From NCBI RefSeq assembly GCF_000243235.1, contig NZ_JH594605.1, positions 4,660 to 68,659 on the forward strand: a stretch of 64,000 bases of DNA, written 5' to 3'. The notes beneath the pieces are model-generated. The model searched no databases, had not been told where the DNA came from, and worked only from the letters and a program-made list of their open reading frames with translations. The position numbers were made by a program, and so were the translations under genes. The first letter of the stretch is position 1. The number at the start of each line of letters is the position of its first letter. Below, in pieces: positions 26,556 to 36,896 of this stretch. Source of the DNA: Gillisia limnaea DSM 15749. Lineage in GTDB: Bacteria > Bacteroidota > Bacteroidia > Flavobacteriales > Flavobacteriaceae.

Positions 26556-27926
26556 TTATTTTAAAATTTCCATTAAACCATCCAGGGAAACCTTCTCTTG
26601 CTCCCCGGTTTTCATATTTTTAAATCCGTATAACTGAAGCTCGATTTCTTCAGGGCCTGCCAAAACCACAAAAGGAATCTCCCGTTTATTGGCATAAACC
26701 ATTTGTTTTTTCATTTTTGCAGCATCGGGATAAAGTTCTGCAGCTATCCCTGCTTCCCGTAATTTCCTAATAGCTTTTAAGCCATATAAAGCTTCTTTCT
26801 CTCCAAAATTGATAAACAGGACTTTGGTATTTAAAGTTACGGTTTTTGGAAAAAGGTTTAATTCCTCCAGTACCAGAAAGATCCTGTCTAAACCAAAAGA
26901 AATGCCTACCCCGCTAATATCCTTCAATCCAAAAATTCCGGTAAGATCGTCATACCGGCCCCCACCACCAATGGAACCCAATTTTACTTCCGGCGGAGCG
27001 GCCACTTCAAAAATTGCCCCGGTGTAATAATTTAATCCGCGTGCCAGCGTAATATCAAGATCTAATTCAGCGGTTTTTAGAGGCATTTCAGAAATTGCAC
27101 TTTGAATAAACTGGAATTCTTTAATTCCTTTTCTACCTATTTCTGAAGTATCTAAGATTGTTTTCAGAATACTTATTTTTTCAGAAAAAGTCCCTTTAAG
27201 ACCAAAAATTGGCTGAATCTTTTTCAAAGCTTCTTCAGAAATACCTTTTTCAAGCATTTCCTTTTTTACACCTTCCTCACCGATTTTATCAAGTTTGTCC
27301 AGCGCTACGGTAAAATCAATTAATTTTTCCTGCTCCCCGATAACTTCTGTAAAACCGGATAAGATCTTCCTGTTATTTATTTTTATTTGTACACCCTTAA
27401 GTCCAAGACTTGTGAATACTGCATCGTATAATTGTATAAATTCTACTTCCTGCCAAAGACTATCACTTCCAACCACATCTGCATCACACTGAAAAAATTC
27501 ACGGAATCTCCCCTTTTGAGGACGATCTGCTCTCCAAACCGGCTGAATTTGATACCGCTTAAACGGAAATTCCAATTCATTTTGGTGTTGCACCACAAAA
27601 CGTGCAAAAGGAACCGTAAGGTCATATCTAAGCGCCTTTTCGCTTATGGAAGGTGTTAATTTTAAACTGTCTTTTTCCTGAAAAGCTTTTGTATTGGCTT
27701 TGGCCAGGAAATCTCCGGAATTCAGGATCTTAAAAATAAGTCTATCTCCCTCTTCCCCGTATTTGCCCATCAAGGTTTCGAAATTTTCAAAACTGGGTGT
27801 TTCAATAGGTTGAAACCCAAACTTTTCAAATTGATCTTTTATTACACTTATTATGTACGTGCGTTTAGCAACTTCCAACGGGGTGAAATCTCTTGTTCCT
27901 TTGGGGATTGAAGGTTTTTGTGCCAT
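26556..27926 (-). CDS. hisS: Histidyl-tRNA synthetase
   Basis: The 456-aa class II synthetase charges tRNA-His. Motif 2 [15 protein letters not shown], the histidine-binding [15 protein letters not shown], motif 3 region [14 protein letters not shown], and the C-terminal anticodon-binding domain ([36 protein letters not shown]) are all present, with usual length. A single gene, convergent with the CCC-motif gene. Confidence 0.97.
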   Translation of the reverse strand: MAQKPSIPKGTRDFTPLEVAKRTYIISVIKDQFEKFGFQPIETPSFENFETLMGKYGEEGDRLIFKILNSGDFLAKANTKAFQEKDSLKLTPSISEKALRYDLTVPFARFVVQHQNELEFPFKRYQIQPVWRADRPQKGRFREFFQCDADVVGSDSLWQEVEFIQLYDAVFTSLGLKGVQIKINNRKILSGFTEVIGEQEKLIDFTVALDKLDKIGEEGVKKEMLEKGISEEALKKIQPIFGLKGTFSEKISILKTILDTSEIGRKGIKEFQFIQSAISEMPLKTAELDLDITLARGLNYYTGAIFEVAAPPEVKLGSIGGGGRYDDLTGIFGLKDISGVGISFGLDRIFLVLEELNLFPKTVTLNTKVLFINFGEKEALYGLKAIRKLREAGIAAELYPDAAKMKKQMVYANKREIPFVVLAGPEEIELQLYGFKNMKTGEQEKVSLDGLMEILK

Positions 27927-28123
27927 ATTATATCTATTATTATGCTAAAATTTTAGTGAGAATTAACCCTGATAACATGTCCTGGCGTGTTGGCATATTA
28001 ATTCAGGTGGAATTCTTCGGGGTGCAAATATGCTAATTTTTGATAAGGTTCAAACAAATTTCGGTTTTTAAGTAACATTTACTTCCTTTATGAGTCTAAT
28101 CTATATGCCAGAAATTAAAAATT

Positions 28124-29365
28124 ATGTTCCCACTATTTAAGGAAAATATAAGAATAGCTTTCGATTCTATTAAAAGTCAGCTTCTTAGGACCATACTCAC
28201 AGTGATGATCATCGCCATAGGGATAACAGCTCTGGTTGGTATTTTAAGTGCGGTTAGCGCGTTGGAAAACACGATAAGCAGTGACTTTGCTTCTATGGGA
28301 GCAAACACCTTTAATTTACAGCGCTATGAATTTACAACCCAAACCCGCGGTGGGGGGCAACGTGAAAAAGTAAACCCTATCATTACCTATAGGGAAGTTA
28401 AAAATTTTAAGGAAAATTTTAGCTATCCGCTTACTCAAGCCTCCATTTCCTTTACGGGAACTTCGAATGCTGAAGTGAAATATGAAAATGAAAAAACAGA
28501 TCCTGAAGTAAGTATTGTTGGTGTGAATGAAAATTATCTTTCCAATTCCGGGTTATCCCTTGAAGAGGGTAGGGAATTAAATTATTTCGATATTCAAAAT
28601 AATAATAATGTAGCTATTTTGGGTGCCGATTTCGCTGAAGGTTTATTCAAGAACACTTCGCCTGTAGATAAAACCATCAGTGTTCGCGGGGTTAAATTTC
28701 AGGTCATAGGAATTTTGGAATCCAAAGGTTCTACCTTCGGAAACAATCAGGATCTCCGGGTATTAATTCCTATTGAAAGAGCACGATCCATGTTTACCCA
28801 GCCAAATATCAACTATAATATTAGTGTAAAAGTTGGCGACAAAGAAATGATGGAGGGCGCTCAAAGTGAAGCCATTATTACCTTCAGAAATATTAGAGGA
28901 CTTAACCCTGTGGAGGAGAATAATTTTGGAATGGAACGCAGTGATGACCTTTTAAACAGGATCTTTTCTATAACGAGCTATTTAAACATTGCGGCCTGGA
29001 TTATTTCCATAATAACAATTTTTGGATCCTCCATTGCACTTATGAATATTATGTTGGTTTCGGTTACTGAAAGGACCCGGGAAATAGGAATTCGAAAAGC
29101 TTTAGGTGCAAAAAAGGGAACTATTGCTACACAATTTTTTATGGAAACCCTCATAATAGGACAAATTGGAGGAATTCTTGGTATATTACTGGGTATACTA
29201 ATAGGTTATGGAGTCTCCAGCGCTGCCGATTTCAATTTTGTAACTCCATGGAAAGCCATTTTATGGGCAACCGGGATTACTATTTTAGTTGCGATTTTAG
29301 CCGGTAGTTACCCTGCCAACAAAGCGGCCAAACAGGACCCTATTGATTCCCTGCACTACGAATAA
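28124..29365 (+). CDS. MacB/FtsX-type ABC transporter permease
   Basis: The 413-aa protein has the MacB architecture: an N-terminal membrane helix (about 21-45), a large periplasmic core (about 46-275), then three helices with TERTREIGIRKALGAKKGTIATQFFMETL, the FtsX signature. No ATPase gene adjoins it, so the ATPase partner must be encoded elsewhere. Likely an exporter or mechanotransmission permease. It is 0 bp from the convergent DUF6495-like gene. Confidence 0.9.
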   Translation: MFPLFKENIRIAFDSIKSQLLRTILTVMIIAIGITALVGILSAVSALENTISSDFASMGANTFNLQRYEFTTQTRGGGQREKVNPIITYREVKNFKENFSYPLTQASISFTGTSNAEVKYENEKTDPEVSIVGVNENYLSNSGLSLEEGRELNYFDIQNNNNVAILGADFAEGLFKNTSPVDKTISVRGVKFQVIGILESKGSTFGNNQDLRVLIPIERARSMFTQPNINYNISVKVGDKEMMEGAQSEAIITFRNIRGLNPVEENNFGMERSDDLLNRIFSITSYLNIAAWIISIITIFGSSIALMNIMLVSVTERTREIGIRKALGAKKGTIATQFFMETLIIGQIGGILGILLGILIGYGVSSAADFNFVTPWKAILWATGITILVAILAGSYPANKAAKQDPIDSLHYE

Positions 29366-29842
29366 TCATCGGGAATTTACAACCTTATCAAAATATTGGA
29401 ACAAATCCCCTTTTGTGATCACAGCGCCCTGTTGAATCAATGCAAAGATGTCTTTGTTTCTGTCCTCGCTTAAAACCTTGGAAGAAGTATATAGGTTTAC
29501 CGCATCGTCCATCAAATTCTTCTGGAGCCATTGATACCCTTCCCGCCTGGTTATATCGATCGCTTCATTCTCAATTTTAATTCCTATTAGGTTAATTTCT
29601 ACCTGGGTTATCTCGAATAAAAACATTTGTTGGGTAGAGAAATGCTCCAAATAGGTGACTTTATCCAGCACCCCTTCCCATATCAAATCACTGAAAACAT
29701 CCATTTCATCTTCGGCTAGTTTAGGCTTATCCCTCTTTATCTCCTCCCATTCCTTAGCCGTGATGGATTGAGATGCTAAAAAGTTGATAAATTCCTGGTG
29801 CAATTCTTCAAACTGCTCTTTTGTAAGTCGGCTATACTTCAT
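29366..29842 (-). CDS. DUF6495-like conserved protein
   Basis: The 158-aa acidic, soluble protein (YSRLTKEQFEELHQEFINFLASQSITAKEWEEIK) is of a kind widespread in Flavobacteriia, without known motifs. Its stop codon directly abuts the convergent permease gene. Family name from recall of the pattern; function unknown. Confidence 0.6.
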   Translation of the reverse strand: MKYSRLTKEQFEELHQEFINFLASQSITAKEWEEIKRDKPKLAEDEMDVFSDLIWEGVLDKVTYLEHFSTQQMFLFEITQVEINLIGIKIENEAIDITRREGYQWLQKNLMDDAVNLYTSSKVLSEDRNKDIFALIQQGAVITKGDLFQYFDKVVNSR

Positions 29843-29943
29843 TTGTCAAAATTATTATTAGAGTGAAACTTCCTGATTTTATATTTTAACGCCATCTCAG
29901 GAATAATAAGCTTTTGGTTCAGGTACTGTTTTAGCTAAAAAAT

Positions 29944-30045
29944 TCAAGAACCTCGGGGCAATTCTACGAGGTATGTCCCGAGCTATCAGGACGGGGAACC
30001 TGCCCCACGGTCAGGCTGCTTAAACCCTCAACGAGGGATTAAATA
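29944..30045 (+). repeat. Intergenic repeat, copy 2
   Basis: About 100 bp related to 16246-16404, more compact, with GTCCCGAGCTATCAGGACGG and AAACCCTCAACGAGGGATT. It lies between DUF6495 and the rplI terminator. Confidence 0.6.
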
Positions 30046-30050
30046 GAAAA

Positions 30051-30078
30051 GCCTACTCAATTTGAGCAGGCTTTTTTT
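30051..30078 (-). terminator. Terminator of the rpsF-rpsR-rplI operon
   Basis: The stem GCCTACTCAA/TTGAGCAGGC is flanked by A and T runs on both sides, 17 bp after the rplI stop. Confidence 0.8.
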
Positions 30079-30094
30079 ACTAAAATAGTATTTA

Positions 30095-30547
30095 CTAGGA
30101 AGCTTCAGCAACAACATCAAAATTCAATGTTGAAACTACTTCACGATGAAAACGCAAAGTTGCCTCATATTGTCCTAATCGCTTGATAATACCACCTGCG
30201 ATAGTGATAAACTTTTTATCTAGCTCGATTCCTTCTTTTGCAAGGGCATCAGAAAGATCTGCATCAGAGATAGAACCAAACATTTTATCTCCAGCACCTG
30301 CCTTGGCAGTAAGCTTAAGTTCAAGACCATTTAATTTGGCTGATTGTTTCTTAGCTTCATCTATATTCTTTTGCTCTTTGTAAGCGCGTTGCTTCAGGTT
30401 TTCTGCTAACACTTTTCTTGCTGAAGGTGTTGCCAACTGAGCTATTCCCTGAGGAATTAAAAAATTTCTACCGTAACCGTGCTTTACAGTTACAACATCA
30501 TCTTTAAAACCTAATTTTTCTACGTCTTGTTTAAGTATCAATTCCAT
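30095..30547 (-). CDS. rplI: Ribosomal protein bL9
   Basis: 150 aa. The N-terminal L9 signature (MELILKQDVEKLGFKDDVVTVKHGYGRNFLIPQGIA), a central helix (KQRAYKEQKNIDEAKKQSAKL) and the C-terminal globular domain are complete. bL9 binds 23S rRNA at the base of the L1 stalk. Last gene of the rpsF-rpsR-rplI operon, 13 bp after rpsR. Confidence 0.98.
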   Translation of the reverse strand: MELILKQDVEKLGFKDDVVTVKHGYGRNFLIPQGIAQLATPSARKVLAENLKQRAYKEQKNIDEAKKQSAKLNGLELKLTAKAGAGDKMFGSISDADLSDALAKEGIELDKKFITIAGGIIKRLGQYEATLRFHREVVSTLNFDVVAEAS

Positions 30548-30560
30548 AATTGCCTCTTTC

Positions 30561-30857
30561 TTATTTTAATAAATCGCCAACATACGGCATTAATGCTAAA
30601 TGACGTGCACGTTTAACCGCTACAGCCGTTTTACGCTGATATTTCAAAGAAGTACCAGTTAAACGACGAGGTAATAATTTACCCTGCTCGTTTACAAAAC
30701 TCATCAACCAGTCTGCATCTTTATAATCGATATATTTAATACCTGATCTTTTAAACCTGCAATACTTTTTAGCTTTGTTGGTTTCTATATTAAGAGGAGT
30801 TAGATACCTGATCTCTCCGTCTTTTTTTCCTTTTGCTTGTTGTTCAATTGATGACAT
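30561..30857 (-). CDS. rpsR: Ribosomal protein bS18
   Basis: 98 aa, with [45 protein letters not shown] typical of bS18 and a short lysine-rich N-terminal extension. It binds S6 in the 30S platform. 2 bp after rpsF, so coupled. Confidence 0.98.
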   Translation of the reverse strand: MSSIEQQAKGKKDGEIRYLTPLNIETNKAKKYCRFKRSGIKYIDYKDADWLMSFVNEQGKLLPRRLTGTSLKYQRKTAVAVKRARHLALMPYVGDLLK

Positions 30858-30859
30858 AA

Positions 30860-31198
30860 CTACGCTTTTTCTTTGTTTCTGTTTCTTCTCTTTTCTGCCC
30901 AGGCAATAGCATGTTTATCTAACCTTACAGTAAGATAACGCATCATACGCTCTTCTCTTCTAAATTCTACTTCCAATGGATTAATAACCTCACCAGGAGC
31001 TTGGAATTCAAATAAGTGATAAAAGCCACTTTTTTTGTGTTGAATTGGATAGGCTAACTTTTTAAGCCCCCAATTTTCTTTGGCCACCATCTCAGCACCT
31101 CTAGAAACAAGAAAATCTTCGTATTTCTTTACTGTTTCCTTTATCTGGTCTTCAGATAAAACGGGATTCAAGATGAAAACAGTTTCATAATGATTCAT
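30860..31198 (-). CDS. rpsF: Ribosomal protein bS6
   Basis: 112 aa. [25 protein letters not shown] and [26 protein letters not shown] are S6 signatures. It forms a heterodimer with bS18. First gene of the operon, with a near-consensus promoter at 31226-31255. Confidence 0.98.
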   Translation of the reverse strand: MNHYETVFILNPVLSEDQIKETVKKYEDFLVSRGAEMVAKENWGLKKLAYPIQHKKSGFYHLFEFQAPGEVINPLEVEFRREERMMRYLTVRLDKHAIAWAEKRRNRNKEKA

Positions 31199-31225
31199 AA
31201 AATATGATTTAAATTAAATTGGATG

Positions 31226-31255
31226 CAAAAGTAACATGTTTTTTTGTATTGACAA
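31226..31255 (-). promoter_or_regulatory. Bacteroidota sigma-A promoter for rpsF
   Basis: On the minus strand TTG (31255-31253) and TACTTTTG (31233-31226) have a 19-nt spacer, matching the TTG/TAnnTTTG consensus exactly. The transcript would carry a leader of about 20 nt. Confidence 0.8.
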
Positions 31256-31360
31256 AGCCTTTAGCTAACGCCAAAGTACATTTTTAGCCGATGAAAACAA
31301 GTTTTATCTTGTATTAATAAAATTTTATGATTAATATTGTTAAGACTTAACCTATTAACT

Positions 31361-32071
31361 GTGGAAGAAATTTTACTTAACTGTGCTGTTGTTGACGATT
31401 CGAGCCTGCAGCGCTTATCGATTGTCAAATTGATAAAGGATCACCCCAACCTAAAATTAGTCGCCGAGTACACCAATGCCATTGAAACCAAAAACGGTTT
31501 ACTGGACACGGAAGTAGATCTTATCTTTCTTGACATCGAAATGCCTATTTTATCCGGTTTTGATCTGTTGGATGATCTCCCCAACAAACCTCAAATAATC
31601 TTTGTTACCGGAAAAACCAAATATGCCTTTAAAGCCTTTGATTATGATGCGATAGACTATATCCACAAACCTGTTAATAGAGAACGGTTTAACAATGCCG
31701 TTGCAAAAGCGCTCAATCTTTATCAATTAAAGACCAATGGGGTTCCATTAGAGGATGAGAATTTTATTTTTGTGAAGAGCAATTTAAAAAACCGAAAAGT
31801 TTTTTTGAACAAACTTAAGTATATAGAAGCTCTTGGGGATTATGTGAAATTCGTAACAGAAAAGGACACCTTTGTTGTACTTTCTACGATGAAATCCTTT
31901 GAGAAACAATTACCCAATGACAAGTTTTTACGTATCCACAAATCCTACATTGTCAATTTAGAAAAAGTAGAACGCTATAACAGCAAAAATATCGAGATCG
32001 ATAAGCAAAAAATTCCGTTAAGCCGACATAAAAAAATCGATCTTATCGAGGCTTTATCTGCAATGCAATAA
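31361..32071 (+). CDS. LytTR-family response regulator
   Basis: A receiver domain (NCAVVDDSSLQRL; phospho-Asp in DLIFLDIEMPILSGFDLL; Lys in DYIHKPVNRERF) is followed by a LytTR DNA-binding domain (FVKSNLKNRKVFLNKLKYIEALGDYVKFVTEK...FLRIHKSYIVNLEKVERY). No histidine kinase adjoins, so its input is unknown. The most plausible start is the GTG at about 31361, giving 236 aa; an upstream TTG is in frame. Confidence 0.9.
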   Translation: MEEILLNCAVVDDSSLQRLSIVKLIKDHPNLKLVAEYTNAIETKNGLLDTEVDLIFLDIEMPILSGFDLLDDLPNKPQIIFVTGKTKYAFKAFDYDAIDYIHKPVNRERFNNAVAKALNLYQLKTNGVPLEDENFIFVKSNLKNRKVFLNKLKYIEALGDYVKFVTEKDTFVVLSTMKSFEKQLPNDKFLRIHKSYIVNLEKVERYNSKNIEIDKQKIPLSRHKKIDLIEALSAMQ

Positions 32072-32139
32072 GACTACCCTCCTACTCCTTCAGAAATATC
32101 CCTACATTTTACTGATAGTTCCAACCATAAAATCCTTGT

Positions 32140-34596
32140 TTAATAAGGATCCACATTTATTATTACCCGTACACTCCTCCAGGCTCCTATGGACCTAAAA
32201 CTGGTTAGTATTTTACTTATATACCCTTTTGTTTTCCCAAGAGATTGCTGCGGTGGGATCTTGATAAGTATATTTTTATAATACTCATTCCGTATACGGG
32301 CTACCGGAGGGAATTCAGGCCCTAAAACATTTTCACTGAAAACATTTCCCAAAGCACGAGCTACCCAATCGGCGGCATCATTTGTTTTGGAATAATCTCT
32401 GGATTTTAAAGTTAATTTAATCAGTTTATAATATGGAGGATATTTGTAATTATGGCGTTCATCCAGCTGCTCTTTGTACATTCCTTCATAATCATTTACA
32501 GAAACCTGCTGTATTATTTTATGATGCGGATTGTAGGTTTGTATTAACACTTTCCCCCTTTTCTGGGTACGGCCGGCTCTTCCCGCCACCTGAAGCATTA
32601 ATTGAAAACTACGTTCATGTGCCCTGAAATCTGGAAAATTAAGAAGATTATCGGCATTTAAAATCCCCACCAATCTTACATTTCGAAAATCCAGCCCCTT
32701 GGTAAGCATTTGTGTACCTACCAGAATGTCGATAGTTTCCTGTTCAAAGGCGGTGATTATTTTTTGGTGCCCGTGCTTGCCCCGGGTTGTATCCAGGTCC
32801 ATTCTACCTATTTTTGCCTCTGGCAGCAGCGCCTTCAATTCTGTTTCAATTTGTTCTGTCCCAAATCCTTTTGTGGTAAGATCCGGACTGTCACAGGCCA
32901 TACATTTTTTTTGCATCGCAATATGATATCCGCAATAGTGACAACGTAACTGTTTACTGTTGTTATGAAAAGTTAAACTCACATCACAATTAGGACATTG
33001 TGGGGAATGACCACAGGTAGTGCATTCCAGAATTGGAGAATACCCCCTTCTGTTCTGAAAAAGAATTACTTGCTCTCCTTCCTTCAGTGTTGCTTTTATT
33101 TCCTCCAGTAATCTATCTGAAAAATGCCCGGTCATTTGCTTTTTACGGTATTTCTCCTTGATATCCACAATCTCAATTTCAGGCATCAGGACATCTCCAA
33201 ATCTCCTGTTAAGCGATACCCTACTATATTTATTATGAGTTGAGTTATAGTAGGATTCCAGCGAAGGCGTTGCCGAGCCTAATAAAACTTTAGCCTTGTG
33301 AAAATTTGCCAGAACCACCGCCGCATCTCTCGCATTATAGCGAGGGGCCGGATCATACTGCTTGAAAGAAGACTCATGCTCCTCATCTACAACGATCAAT
33401 CCTAATTTCTGAAAAGGAAGAAACACCGAAGATCGCGCTCCCAATATTACTTTAGCCTTTTCACTTGACCGAAGTACGTGATTATAGATCTCCATTCGTT
33501 CATTTACAGAATATTTGCTGTGATATACCAACACCTGTTCTCCAAAATATGCCTGAAGCCTTTGAACCAACTGAGAAGTAAGTGCTATCTCGGGCAGTAA
33601 ATATAAAACCTGCCCCCCATTGGAAAGAACGGTTTCTATCAATTTTATATAAATCTCCGTTTTCCCGGAAGAAGTTACTCCATGAAGCAAACAAACTTCC
33701 CCACGGTCAAGGTTTATATTGATCTCTTTAAATGCTGCTTCCTGCCATTCATTTAGGGTTAAAAACTGATTTGATTCCTCAATATCAAATTTCACCCTGT
33801 CCGTTTTTAAAAAATATTCTGAAAGAATCCCTTTTTCTATAAGGGCTTTAATTGTGGCAGAAGAAGCTCCGCTTGCTTTGGAAAGCACTTTTAACTGTAA
33901 TGGCTTTTTGCTTTGCGACTGAAGCTGGAACCAGGTTAAGATAACGTCCCTTTGCTTGGGTGCATTGCTAAGATCATCTAAAAGTAGATGCATTTCAACT
34001 TCTGAATCAAACTTTTGATTCAATTTCACATAGCGAATTAATTTAGGCTTGTATTGTTCAAATAGTTCCTGATTGACCACCACCAGGTTTTTTGATACCA
34101 ACTTATTTATTACCGGTAACACGGTTTTCTTATCCAGCAGTTGCATGATTTCCTGGATCTTTAAGGAGGATTGTTTTAGAAGCGCTTCATAAATAAGGTA
34201 TTCTTCATCGGTTAAGTCAGCTTCATCAATTTCCTGATCCGGTGATAACTGAACCAGGGTCTCACTTTCCAACAAAAAGCCACTGGGAAGTGCAGCTTTT
34301 AAAACTTCTCCTTCAGCACACATATAATACCCGGCCAACCAGTTCCAAAATTTAAGCTGATGTGCGGTTACAATGGGAAATTCATCCAGAATTTGCTCTA
34401 TAGGCTTTGCTTCATACCTTTCGGGTGCATTTTCATGAACACCTGCAACAATCCCCGTATAAATCTTTGATTTCCCAAAAGGAACGGCAACCCGCATTCC
34501 TGCTTTCAAAAAATTTGCCTCTTCCGGACTCACTTCATAGGTAAACTGTTTTTCTAAAGGAAGAGGAAGGATAACGTTAATATAAAAACTCATCAA
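32140..34596 (-). CDS. priA: Primosomal replication protein N' (helicase PriA)
   Basis: 818 aa. An N-terminal 3'-DNA-binding domain (VILPLPLEKQFTYEVSPEEANFLKAGMRVAVPFG), a helicase core with Walker A LHGVTSSGKTEIY and DEEH box VDEEHESSFK, and a zinc module (CTTCGHSPQCPNCD, CHYCGYH, CMAC). It restarts stalled forks and loads DnaB. Length and order are normal. A neighbouring ATG three bases later is also possible. Confidence 0.97.
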   Translation of the reverse strand: MMSFYINVILPLPLEKQFTYEVSPEEANFLKAGMRVAVPFGKSKIYTGIVAGVHENAPERYEAKPIEQILDEFPIVTAHQLKFWNWLAGYYMCAEGEVLKAALPSGFLLESETLVQLSPDQEIDEADLTDEEYLIYEALLKQSSLKIQEIMQLLDKKTVLPVINKLVSKNLVVVNQELFEQYKPKLIRYVKLNQKFDSEVEMHLLLDDLSNAPKQRDVILTWFQLQSQSKKPLQLKVLSKASGASSATIKALIEKGILSEYFLKTDRVKFDIEESNQFLTLNEWQEAAFKEININLDRGEVCLLHGVTSSGKTEIYIKLIETVLSNGGQVLYLLPEIALTSQLVQRLQAYFGEQVLVYHSKYSVNERMEIYNHVLRSSEKAKVILGARSSVFLPFQKLGLIVVDEEHESSFKQYDPAPRYNARDAAVVLANFHKAKVLLGSATPSLESYYNSTHNKYSRVSLNRRFGDVLMPEIEIVDIKEKYRKKQMTGHFSDRLLEEIKATLKEGEQVILFQNRRGYSPILECTTCGHSPQCPNCDVSLTFHNNSKQLRCHYCGYHIAMQKKCMACDSPDLTTKGFGTEQIETELKALLPEAKIGRMDLDTTRGKHGHQKIITAFEQETIDILVGTQMLTKGLDFRNVRLVGILNADNLLNFPDFRAHERSFQLMLQVAGRAGRTQKRGKVLIQTYNPHHKIIQQVSVNDYEGMYKEQLDERHNYKYPPYYKLIKLTLKSRDYSKTNDAADWVARALGNVFSENVLGPEFPPVARIRNEYYKNILIKIPPQQSLGKTKGYISKILTSFRSIGAWRSVRVIINVDPY

Positions 34597-34849
34597 AAGG
34601 GGTTCTTGTTAAAACAAATTTAAGCTTCTTTTTGTACCAAATAAATAAACCTCCCTAAAAAATGGTTTAAAAGTGATGTCATCTTCACTTTTAAAAAATA
34701 AAAAAGAATTGCAGATTATTTTGACTTGAAACCTAAACTATTAAATACAAGTATAAAAAATGCTCCCAATTAGAATGTATTTGCAAAATGCTGTAATTAG
34801 AATTTATTATCTTTAAATTTGAAATCATTATTAATTTCAATCTAAACCT

Positions 34850-36139
34850 ATGCAAATGAAAGTCCTTGGCCTAATAACACTTTTCGCCGGAAATGTGGTT
34901 TTTTCTCAACCTCAGCAGGATCCTGAACTGCTATCCAAAGCAAAATCAATTCATGAAAAAGTAATAACCATAGATACCCACGCCGATATCAATGTGAACA
35001 ATTTCACCGATTCGCAAAATTACACCATGGATTTGAATACCCAGGTGAATTTACCTAAAATGAAAGCCGGCGGACTTGATGTTGCCTGGTTTATAGTTTA
35101 TACCGGTCAGGATGAACTTACTCCTGAAGGTTATAAGATAGCCTACGAAAATGCCATTTCAAAATTTGACGCCATAAATAAACTTGTAAATGAAATCGCT
35201 CCAAATAAAATAGAATTGGCAACAACTTCTAAGGAGGTTCGAAATGTGGTAAATAAAGGGAAACTTGTAGGGATGATAGGCGTAGAAAATGCATATCCTG
35301 TAGGGGAAGATCTAAGCAAAATCAAAGAATTCTATGATCTTGGTGCCCGTTATATGTCCCTTTCCCATAATGGCCATAGTCAATTAAGCGACTCCAATAC
35401 AGGAGAAACGGACGATGTATGGCTGCACAATGGCTTAAGTGATCTAGGGAAAGAAGCGGTAAAAGAGATGAATCGTGTGGGGATGATGATAGATGTATCC
35501 CATCCTTCCAAAGAGGCTATAAAGCAAATGTTTGAACTTTCAAAAGCTCCGTTAATCGCTTCACATTCCTCTGCACGTGCGTTATGCAACCACAGCAGGA
35601 ATCTGGATGATGAACTCTTACTTTTATTTAAGGAACATGGCGGAGTGGTACAAACGGTTGCTTTCAGTGCCTATGTAAATACAGAAAAACATAATGCTTT
35701 CAATGATGCCCAAAGAGAATTATATAAAGCTGAAGGAGCAAATATGGGAATTGCTATTCTGGAGAGAGACAGCGTTCGTACTTTGAACAATGACGAACGT
35801 ACGGCGTATTATGAGGATCTAAGAAAAGTGAGTCTAGCGGCTGCACCCAAAGTTGAGGAATTAAAAAAGAAGATCTCACCTGTAAATGTTGAAGATTTTG
35901 TTGATCATATCGATTATATGGTAGCTCTTATAGGAATTGAGCACGTTGGAATAAGCTCCGATTTTGATGGTGGTGGCGGAATTGAAGGCTGGAATGATGC
36001 TTCTGAAACCATGAATGTTACCGTAGAATTGGTTAAAAGAGGCTATTCTGAAGAAGACATAGAAAAACTTTGGGGCGGAAATCTTCTAAGAGTTATGGAT
36101 GAAGTTGAAGCCGTTGCAAAGAACTTTCAGAAATCTTAA
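34850..36139 (+). CDS. Membrane dipeptidase (peptidase M19)
   Basis: The 429-aa exported zinc hydrolase cleaves dipeptides or related amides. A signal peptide (about 1-20, VVFSQ) and metal ligands in IDTHADINVN (H44, D46), a bridging Glu in IGVENAYPVGED, SHNGHS, IDVSHPSK and ASHSSARALCNHSRN are as in renal-dipeptidase homologues. It ends with GGGGIEGWNDASE. Single gene, with a terminator at 36158-36190. Confidence 0.92.
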   Translation: MQMKVLGLITLFAGNVVFSQPQQDPELLSKAKSIHEKVITIDTHADINVNNFTDSQNYTMDLNTQVNLPKMKAGGLDVAWFIVYTGQDELTPEGYKIAYENAISKFDAINKLVNEIAPNKIELATTSKEVRNVVNKGKLVGMIGVENAYPVGEDLSKIKEFYDLGARYMSLSHNGHSQLSDSNTGETDDVWLHNGLSDLGKEAVKEMNRVGMMIDVSHPSKEAIKQMFELSKAPLIASHSSARALCNHSRNLDDELLLLFKEHGGVVQTVAFSAYVNTEKHNAFNDAQRELYKAEGANMGIAILERDSVRTLNNDERTAYYEDLRKVSLAAAPKVEELKKKISPVNVEDFVDHIDYMVALIGIEHVGISSDFDGGGGIEGWNDASETMNVTVELVKRGYSEEDIEKLWGGNLLRVMDEVEAVAKNFQKS

Positions 36140-36157
36140 CCGTTACTATTTATTACA

Positions 36158-36190
36158 ATGAAAACAGGTCCTGCAGGCCTGTTTTCTATT
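36158..36190. terminator. Terminator after the dipeptidase gene
   Basis: The stem GAAAACAGG/CCTGTTTTC around TCCTGCAGG is bidirectional and overlaps the stop of the VTT gene. Confidence 0.7.
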
Positions 36191-36887
36191 TCCTCCTGTT
36201 TCTATCCCACCATACATACCCAATAAATAGTATCAAACTTAGTATAGACCCCCAAAGTAATCCCGTTTTAAGGCCATCGGTACTCTCTCCTAATACAGCT
36301 ATAAAAAGGATGAGGGGAGATATTCCAGCCATGGTAGCCCCAATAAATCGCCAATAATTCATTTTCAAAACCCCGGCAACAAAACTAATGGCATCATTGG
36401 ATAATATTGGATTGAATCTCGTAATAATTACTGCCCAAAAACCATAGTCATCAAGAAAATCTCCAATCCTTTTCTCAGTTTTATTTCCGATAAGTTTCTG
36501 GACGATCACTGGTCCAAAATACCGCCCAATAGAATACCCCACTGAAGATGCCAAGAAAATAGCCAAAAGAATGATCAAGCTTCCCCAAATTGGTCCATAG
36601 GCGAGAATTGATACTACCATTAAAGCTAAAGATGGTAGTACCAATAAAAACATTTGAAGGATCATCGCTAAAATGATTACCAAAGGTCCCAGCCACCCGA
36701 ACTCATCTACCCAGGGTTTTATTCGCTTTTCATCATTACTGGTTAAGACGTTCCACGCTTCATTTAAAAAACGCTGAAATTCGGGAATGAAAAAGTAAGC
36801 CAGAATTAATCCTGCTATTATTATTATAGAAATAGTCAATGGGGCTTTACTTTGTTTTACCGAACTTGATCTATTACTTTTATTCAT
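36186..36887 (-). CDS. TVP38/TMEM64 (VTT-domain) membrane protein
   Basis: 233 aa with about six hydrophobic segments. The VTT/DedA-like core is visible in SVGYSIGRYFGPVIVQKLIGNKTEKRIGDFLDDYGFWAVIITRFNPILSNDAISFVAGVLKM, including the conserved TRF(N)P motif. VTT proteins are proposed lipid scramblases or transporters. It is 9 bp after the SdiA-regulated-like gene on the minus strand. Confidence 0.88.
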   Translation of the reverse strand: MNKSNRSSSVKQSKAPLTISIIIIAGLILAYFFIPEFQRFLNEAWNVLTSNDEKRIKPWVDEFGWLGPLVIILAMILQMFLLVLPSLALMVVSILAYGPIWGSLIILLAIFLASSVGYSIGRYFGPVIVQKLIGNKTEKRIGDFLDDYGFWAVIITRFNPILSNDAISFVAGVLKMNYWRFIGATMAGISPLILFIAVLGESTDGLKTGLLWGSILSLILFIGYVWWDRNRRK

Positions 36888-36896
36888 CTTAACTTG

